64,000 nucleotides of DNA from Paulownia fortunei (taxonomy: Eukaryota; Streptophyta; Magnoliopsida; Lamiales; Paulowniaceae). Within the stretch, counting starts at the first letter, position 1. Each line of letters opens with the position of its first letter. Below the pieces are notes generated by a model. It was not told where the DNA came from and did no database searches. It saw only the letters and a list, made by a program, of their open reading frames with translations. Shown piece after piece: positions 58,346 through 64,000 of the stretch. The position numbers and the translations under genes were made by a program. Location of the stretch: contig CM033109.1 of NCBI GenBank assembly GCA_019321725.1, positions 10,819,993 through 10,883,992 on the forward strand. The letters are read 5' to 3'.

Positions 58346-60726
58346 CTATGGCCTGATGGTGGTCCAACTGGTCGGACTGGCCAATCTTGGCTTGGTTTAA
58401 AACATTGGATCACACATTGAAATCAAAGAAAGGAATTAGCACTTAAATTCAAATGTAATTGGAATGTAAACTGGAGAAAACCAAACTGAGTATATTAGAC
58501 AAAAGTTAGAGGACAATTGCTAAAGACAAAGCATTTTGAAGAATTTTGATATTGATGTTGATGTTATGAGTATGTTATGGTACTACTTGAACCTCTATTC
58601 ATAAAGTTCTTTGTAATTCTCACTCTTTTGCACATATCGATAATATATTTAGTTGGGATTTGAATTTAAATATATCCGGCATATCTTATCCCAACAAACT
58701 AGACCTTAACATGTCAACCCTTTTTGTTGAGCGGACAGCCAATTGACAAACACCTTCATCAGTTGTTGTAACTACTCTCCATTTTGCATTCTCTAGTCTA
58801 TCCAAAGATTCTCCAACGGTTATTTGCTATAACTTTGTCTTATATTTGGCTCATCAGATGTTATCCACTTAATAGCGCCCAAGTGCGGTTGTGAGCTGTA
58901 ATATTATATATGTGTCAGCTTCATCATATGCATATCTAACGGCTTACAAAACTACTTGAGCACTACTCAAGCAGGTAGTATGAAATTCCCCCTTATATCT
59001 GAAGTGGTTCTGAAGTCAGTCCCATCAACAAAATCCCTTAGTTACAATTTAAGCTTAAATTCTTAAAGAACTTATCCTCTCTCTCTCTTTGGAAAAGACT
59101 TTAACTCTATCTGAAATAATCTCCACGTAACCCAATTGCTAGTACTTTTTCATCATCACCACACACGCTTGACATAAGACTTCTCTTCAATAGATTTAGG
59201 TTGATTGAATACTAATTTTGAAAACAATATTCTCTAATAAATTGTTCTTTTTTCAATCCAATGGACCAAACTTCTAAGCCATAGCCCATATATGGATGGG
59301 GCCCCAATAAAAATTCTTAGGTGGTCCTAACAATGTCACCGGGGCCTCCAACTATTGAAATAGCCGAGCAAAAGATATCCACTTCTATCATGAACTCTCG
59401 TTCAATTAAAAGTCTTTAGTACCACTTGGATATCAGAATTTCAGTAGATCTTTGGCAAAAATTAGTCATACTATTTTTAGGAAATAATTTAAGTGATTCT
59501 CTCCATTCATTTCTGGAATGGATATGTGAAATGTAAATCTAAGTGCATGTTGTGCATTTAGTTGGATAAATATCACACATTCTCCCATTCATTAAATTCC
59601 ATTAGTGCTGAAAGAGTGAGAGAGAAAACAAGACTAGCTTCTCGGTTTTAAAGAAAAGTTGCTCTCAGAGTTCACAGGGAGAAATCAATGGTTCTATCAG
59701 AGCTTCCTTCTCATTGATGTCGACAGCATCCTCTGCTAACCTAGTGGGGAACTTTAGGGCATTGCAGCTGGGCAGAACTTTGTTTGAAGCTTGCAAATGA
59801 CACCCTAAGGAGAAACACAAGGCTGCTTCTATCCATTCGAGGCCTCTGGAGTCCACCTACAATAGACATTATATGTACTAAAAACTTGTATATCATGTTT
59901 CCTGAATAACAGGAATTTATAAATTAGTGCTCAGTTTGTTGATAGACATTGATTCTTTATACAAAGTGAATTGAATTCTTTGTATTAAAACTTCAGTGCC
60001 CGGCACAATTAGAAATAGTTAATTGGTGTTGCCAATGAGGACTAACTCGAGTTACTAAGTTGAGGCACCAAGATTCAAGTTCTTGGGTACAAGTCCCTTC
60101 AAAAGTGCAGATGTTTATGTAATTTGATATCAATCTGTTATATGTAGACTTTATTACATGATTATTAGCACAAAAGAATGGTCTAAAGTTTTTGAAATTT
60201 TTGTATGTCGTGTCTTCATTGGGAAGTCGGCTTTCAGCAGAATAATTCCGATTGAGGCATGGAATTCGGGGTTTTGTGGTCCTGTAGAAACCAATATGGT
60301 TTGAGAAAGTCGTGGATATGTTGATTTTGCTATTTAAATTTTTTGATGCACACTATTTTAAAGTTTGGAGTTCAGATGTGCATGGATGGGAAGTAAACTG
60401 AGGAAGCATTTGTGGGTTGTGACATTCAATTGCCTTGAATTAACTAATATGGTTGTTTGGTTATGGGGTTACGCAAACAAAATCCTGAACACAAACAATA
60501 CATAAAATGCTCCCTCATTTTTCTACATAGAGGCTCATTGACTCCTCACGTCTGTTAGCCTGCTATGACCTTATATATATTATTTATTTGACTATCTTAC
60601 TGTGGTCTTTTTTCAACCTTAAGGCAGTCAAACAAATTGGGGATTGTTTTTCCTCAAAAAATCCTAGATCCTGATTTCAAAAATAACTAGTGAAAGTGGA
60701 AAAATAATTTTAATTCGAAGGAAATA
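58346..60726. other. Intergenic region
   Basis: No gene can be supported. The frame 59665-59856 (minus) and a short plus-strand stretch at about 60200-60295 look mildly coding in composition but match nothing I recognise. They could be exon relics. Confidence 0.45.
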
Positions 60727-61330
60727 CTAGGGGTGTGCACAGTTTGGTATACTAATTGAATCGTATCGATACTAAAAATTTTGATTTGATTTCAGTATAA
60801 ATTTTTTCAATATTTCGATATTTGATTTGGTACCGAAATACTGGTGCGGTAATATCGTATCAAACCAAATATCAATATATTTTTTAAAAGATATTTTAGT
60901 GATTAATTGTTGTAATTAATTCTAATGATTAATATTACCATTCTGATAACTAATATTACCATTTCATGATGTTGTTTATTTATTTATGTGATTATTCTTA
61001 TTGTATTTCTTTTTAAATTTGGAAGCTAGTAAATTCATATCTTCTTATTGAGGAGGAAAAATGAGAAAAAAATGAAGTTTAGTTGTTAGTGGTAGATTAT
61101 ATAAAACAATTTTTTTTTTTTTTTTTTTAGTTCGGTCTTACAATCACCAAATAAGTGCAGTTTTTTCGGACCGAATTCTTAATTATTTTATTTTTTTCTT
61201 TTTTCTTTTTACAAAAAAATAATTTACCAAAATTTGTACCGAGCTGACCGAAATAATTTTGATATTTACCGAATCGAATCTATCTATTTTGATTTGGTAT
61301 TCGATATAGGATATTACAATACAGTTTTAC
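60727..61330. mobile_element. Possible MITE with GGGGTGTGCAC end
   Basis: The left end CTAGGGGTGTGCACAGTTTG (60727) and subterminal GATACT/GGTACCG-type repeats resemble those of plant hAT MITEs. Similar sequence in inverse orientation (ACCGAATCGAATC, then TTTGGTATTCGATATAGG) lies at about 61268-61310. A 19-base T run is at 61110-61128. The right terminus is not clear. Confidence 0.4.
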
Positions 61331-61571
61331 TGAATAAATACTCCTAAGAAATACCATCCATGAAAGCTAGAAAAATTAAAAATATGCTAGATTATTTTTT
61401 GTTTTAATTTAATACATAAAGATAATTTTTAAATTTTTTTTTCTCTATGAACATAAACAAATACAAGGAATCAAATGCAATTAACCCTGGTTTTGATTGA
61501 GGGATAGGAGATGATTGGGTCTAGGTCGGTGATGGTTGGATTTGATTTTGGGGGATGGACAAGATGCGGTT

Positions 61572-61974
61572 GGATCCAGGGGCTATAGTAGAAGGGTGGG
61601 GACGGTGAATCTAGGGTTATGGCAAGGAGATGGGTAGTTGTGAATTTGGGGTTGAGTAGAAGGATGGATGATGGTTGGATTTAGGATTATGGTAATAGAG
61701 GAACTGATGATGATTGAATTTGAGACTATAATAGAAAAAAGACGGACAAACAATATAAAATGTAAAATTCAACCATATATTTGAAACTATCATTGTTTGT
61801 CCCTCTTTTTTCTATTATAGTCTCAAATTCAACCATCGTCAACTTCTCTATTACCATAATCCTAAATCCAACCATCGTCCACCCTTCCACTCAACCCCAA
61901 ATTCACAACTACCCACCTCCTTGCCATAACCCTAGATTCACCGTCCCCACCCTTCTACTATAGCCCCTGGATCC
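61572..61974. repeat. Near-perfect 183-bp inverted repeat (hairpin) with a 37-bp loop
   Basis: Arms 61572-61754 and 61792-61974 are reverse complements with about 10 mismatches and no gaps by hand count (about 94-95% identity). Both outer ends are GGATCC. The left arm and the sequence 5' of it (about 61500-61571) consist of degenerate GATGGTTGGATTTGGG-like tandem units, so the hairpin arose within a minisatellite-like tract. A transcript would fold into a long double strand. The open frame 61781-61963 is a by-product. Confidence 0.95.
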
Positions 61975-62877
61975 TTATATATATATTTGAAAAATTATGT
62001 AATTATTTTAATTTGATACAATACTAGTTACAAAGTTAAATGACTAGCATTTTTTAACATAATTTCATAATTTCATATTGTTTGTGATCATTTTTTAAGT
62101 TGTGTGGCATAGTGAGAAAGTTACAAAGTTTGGAAGGCAAAATACGATGACCTTAATATGTGTAGCATGTAATGGAATTTTAATAGAATATTTTATTGAA
62201 ATTAGGTCATAGATGATAAATATAAAATTATGTAATGTTGATGATAAAGTATAATAAAATATATATATATATATATATATAATTCAAATAACGTGTAAAA
62301 TGCTACATAATTCAGGTGCCACTAAAAAAGAATAGAGGCTTTATGCTCTTCGCAACCCATTGTTGTCTCACTTTTTCATTCATACTAATTCCATCATGAA
62401 TTGATAAATCATCTCTATCCTTATTGTATATATATAGATACATAGATACATGCACACAACCATACGCATATGTATAATCAAAATCAGGATGAACTTTTTA
62501 TCAATTCAGACAATAAGCATTGGAACGTAATTTAAGATTGAGTTTTTAAATCATGCTCTAATTTTATTGAAAAATCATGTGTTTCTAAATCATGCTCCGA
62601 TACACAAGTTAAAATTTTTAATAAAATGCATAAAATTATAATTCATATAAACGATTCCCAATAATTAAAAATAATTATAATGAGTATAAAATTCTTTTTA
62701 AATATAGAGAACTAAAAATATCTTATATTAATATCGATAATCGTTGATTTTCCAAGCAATGCACCGAATCATAGCCAGTGGGCAAGGAGAAGCAAACCCA
62801 AAAAATGAGAATCCAACATAGTTAAAATTCGCTCAATTAAAATATCTTTGGCTTTACCTAGGATCTAAAAGAGTTCA
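61975..62877. other. AT-rich intergenic region
   Basis: Contains TATATA runs at about 61977-61986 and 62258-62281. No gene is supported. Confidence 0.5.
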
Positions 62878-63075
62878 AACATCAAAATACCACAAAAAAT
62901 AAAAAAATAAGAATTAAAACAAAGAGGGGAAAAAGGAATTGCACGAGCCGGGAGTCGAACCTAGAATCTGACAGTTTAAACTTCAAAATATCAAAAAATA
63001 AAATAAAGAATTAAAACAGAGAGGGCAAGAAATGCACCAGCCGGAATCGAACCCGGGTCTGTAGCGTGACAGGGT
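62878..63075. repeat. Tandem duplication covering the 3' part and flank of a tRNA-Gly-like gene
   Basis: Unit 1 (about 62878-62973) and unit 2 (about 62980-63075) share the order CAAAATA, AAAAATAA, AGAATTAAAACA(A/G)AGAGG, then a tRNA 3' half on the minus strand. In unit 1 that half reads GGTTCGACTCCCGGCTCGTG with no anticodon arm or 5' half. In unit 2 it is part of the fuller gene at 63033-63102. Confidence 0.75.
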
Positions 63076-63102
63076 ACTATTCTACCACTAGACCACTGGT
63101 GC
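63033..63102 (-). tRNA. tRNA-Gly-derived gene with GTC (Asp) anticodon, probably a pseudogene
   Basis: The minus strand reads GCACCAGTGGTCTAGTGGTA and on to CTGGTGCA, the plant tRNA-Gly body: 7-bp acceptor stem GCACCAG/CTGGTGC, normal D arm (A box) and GGTTCGATTC (B box). The anticodon loop is CTGTCAC, giving anticodon GTC (63068-63070) where tRNA-Gly has GCC. The anticodon stem has a C-C mismatch (GTACC/GCTAC). The T stem has lost one C, so the gene is 70 rather than 71 nt. Downstream on the minus strand is a TTTT run (about 63012-63016), and just upstream is a CAA motif. It sits head-to-head with the PBCP-like gene about 147 bp away. Confidence 0.8.
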
Positions 63103-63249
63103 TTGAATGGCTAAAAATGATTCAAAAGATCTATCACTAAAATATTTTGGCTGACGTGGAGCAATGAGCAGCCTACGTCCCTGGTTTCTTTCATCATTGG
63201 AAGAGAAACAACGAGCAAGTGATTTTCTTAGCTGGTGGGGAAGAGGGAG

Positions 63250-64000
63250 ATGGCAATTCCAGTATTGAGGCCTTTTAGCACTATTGCTTACAACACAAAC
63301 AGAGACTTGCAACACATTTCCTCCTCTCATCCACCAAGACTCTACTCTATTCACAAAGCCAAGAACTTGGTTTGTTGTGCACCACCGTCTGTTTCCAATC
63401 TTGTTGGGTAAACCCTTTGCACCCTCTCTTCCACACATTCATTTCTTGTACCATATTCATCATCTAGTCCCATTTCACATTCTATCCTCCGTGGACTTCA
63501 AGCCCTTCTGTTAATATCTTGTAGTTCAGAGGCAGGGGTGTGCTTGAGTGTTGGAACCCACCTTATTCCACATCCCGACAAGGTACAGTTTGTGTTTTGT
63601 GTTGCTTGAGTGTAGTAGTTTGGGGACTTATTTATACAGGCAGAATTTTCAATTCTATTTTCCGTTTTTTGAAGAATTTTGACCCACATTTATTGAGACG
63701 ATTATGGTACTGCAGGTTGAGAAAGGTGGAGAAGATGCGTTTTTTGTTAGCAGCCACGGTGGTGGAGTTATTGCGGTGGCGGATGGTGTTTCTGGGTTAT
63801 ATGCTTTGTCTTTTGCTAATCTGATATGCTGCACTATATGATATGAAGAAGAATGCTAGGTAGCTTTAGAAATTTGCTCATAAAGAATGTTTGATCTTGG
63901 CAGTTGGGCTGAAAAAGATGTTAATCCTGCTCTCTTCTCACGAGAGCTGATGGCTAATGCCTCTGGCTTAGTGGAAGATGAAGAGGTGTTCTTTCTTGTA
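63250..64000 (+). CDS. PBCP: PP2C-type protein phosphatase resembling photosystem II core phosphatase, 5' part
   Basis: A Mn/Mg-dependent Ser/Thr phosphatase. The plant chloroplast member with this sequence, PBCP, dephosphorylates photosystem II core proteins (family knowledge). Exons: 63250-63407 (MAIPVLRPFSTIAYN..., 52 codons plus 2 nt), 63525-63582 (ends LSVGTHLIPHPDK), 63716-63795 (VEKGGEDAFFVSSHGGG, VIAVADGVS) and 63904 to at least 63975 (WAEKDVNPALFSRELMANAS). Phases join at all three introns, which are GT-AG; the third donor (GTTATA) is weak. The GEDAFFVS and ADGVSGW segments carry the first metal-binding Asp residues of the PP2C fold. The Ser/Thr-rich N terminus fits a plastid transit peptide. 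The gene runs off the right edge, so most of the catalytic domain is not visible. Confidence 0.9.

Noticed and set aside
59665..59856. 63-codon minus-strand frame with balanced composition
   Set aside because: No motif, no adjoining exons and no recognisable homology. It could be an exon relic, but this cannot be supported.
61781..61963. 60-codon frame in the right arm of the hairpin
   Set aside because: It exists only because the arm is an inverted, low-complexity sequence. Composition is Pro/Thr-rich and there is no homologue.
62940..62975. Second complete tRNA gene next to the tRNA-Gly-like gene
   Set aside because: Only a T arm and one acceptor strand are present. There is no anticodon arm or 5' half, so it is recorded as a partial duplication.
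63088..63438. 116-codon minus-strand frame over the PBCP-like exon 1
   Set aside because: It is antisense to a well-supported exon and overlaps the tRNA-like gene, so it is a shadow frame.

Overview
The window is nuclear DNA from a flowering plant, probably a eudicot (inference). It is AT-rich and full of nested LTR retrotransposons. It has spliced GT-AG genes, a tRNA-Gly-like gene with internal promoter boxes, and MITEs. Nothing prokaryotic is present. The species cannot be named from the sequence.

Layout: 1-3424 is intergenic with a TA/TG microsatellite and an old LTR scrap. 3425-14578 is element A, an Athila-like Ty3/gypsy retrotransposon on the minus strand. It carries a piece of a host cytokinin-activating LOG gene and a second unexplained conserved reading frame, and one of its LTRs has an internal inversion. 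14804-28917 is element D, a decayed Ty1/copia element on the minus strand. Its gag gene is split by element B (18745-28691), a more complete Athila-like element flanked by a clean GTGGT target duplication. 29492 to about 33580 is element C, a deleted plus-strand relative of A. 33588-38712 holds a local direct duplication whose first copy is interrupted by a 2.9-kb solo LTR (33963-36840, target duplication TTTTA), followed by a long foldback element. 38969-47325 is element E, a plus-strand Tekay/Del-type chromovirus with target duplication TTGTG. A foldback MITE-like element follows (about 47340-48501).

The host genes lie in the right quarter. 48967-56600 is a complete nine-exon gene for a chloroplast Shewanella-like protein phosphatase (SLP1 type). 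All exon phases join and predict 405 residues. 56601-62877 is intergenic with two MITE-like elements and a near-perfect 183-bp inverted repeat. 63033-63102 is a tRNA-Gly-derived gene with an aspartate (GTC) anticodon and a damaged T arm, next to a tandem partial copy. 63250-64000 is the 5' part of a PP2C gene resembling photosystem II core phosphatase (PBCP), cut by the window edge. Two chloroplast-type phosphatases on the same strand therefore flank the last intergenic region.

None of the retrotransposons looks autonomous: every gag/pol has stops, frameshifts, deletions or replaced catalytic residues. The strongest leads are the LOG fragment and companion frame in element A, the 183-bp hairpin, the anticodon-shifted tRNA duplication, the intra-LTR inversion and the palindrome cluster in the LTRs of element B. 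All similarity statements rest on reading by eye. No database search was possible.
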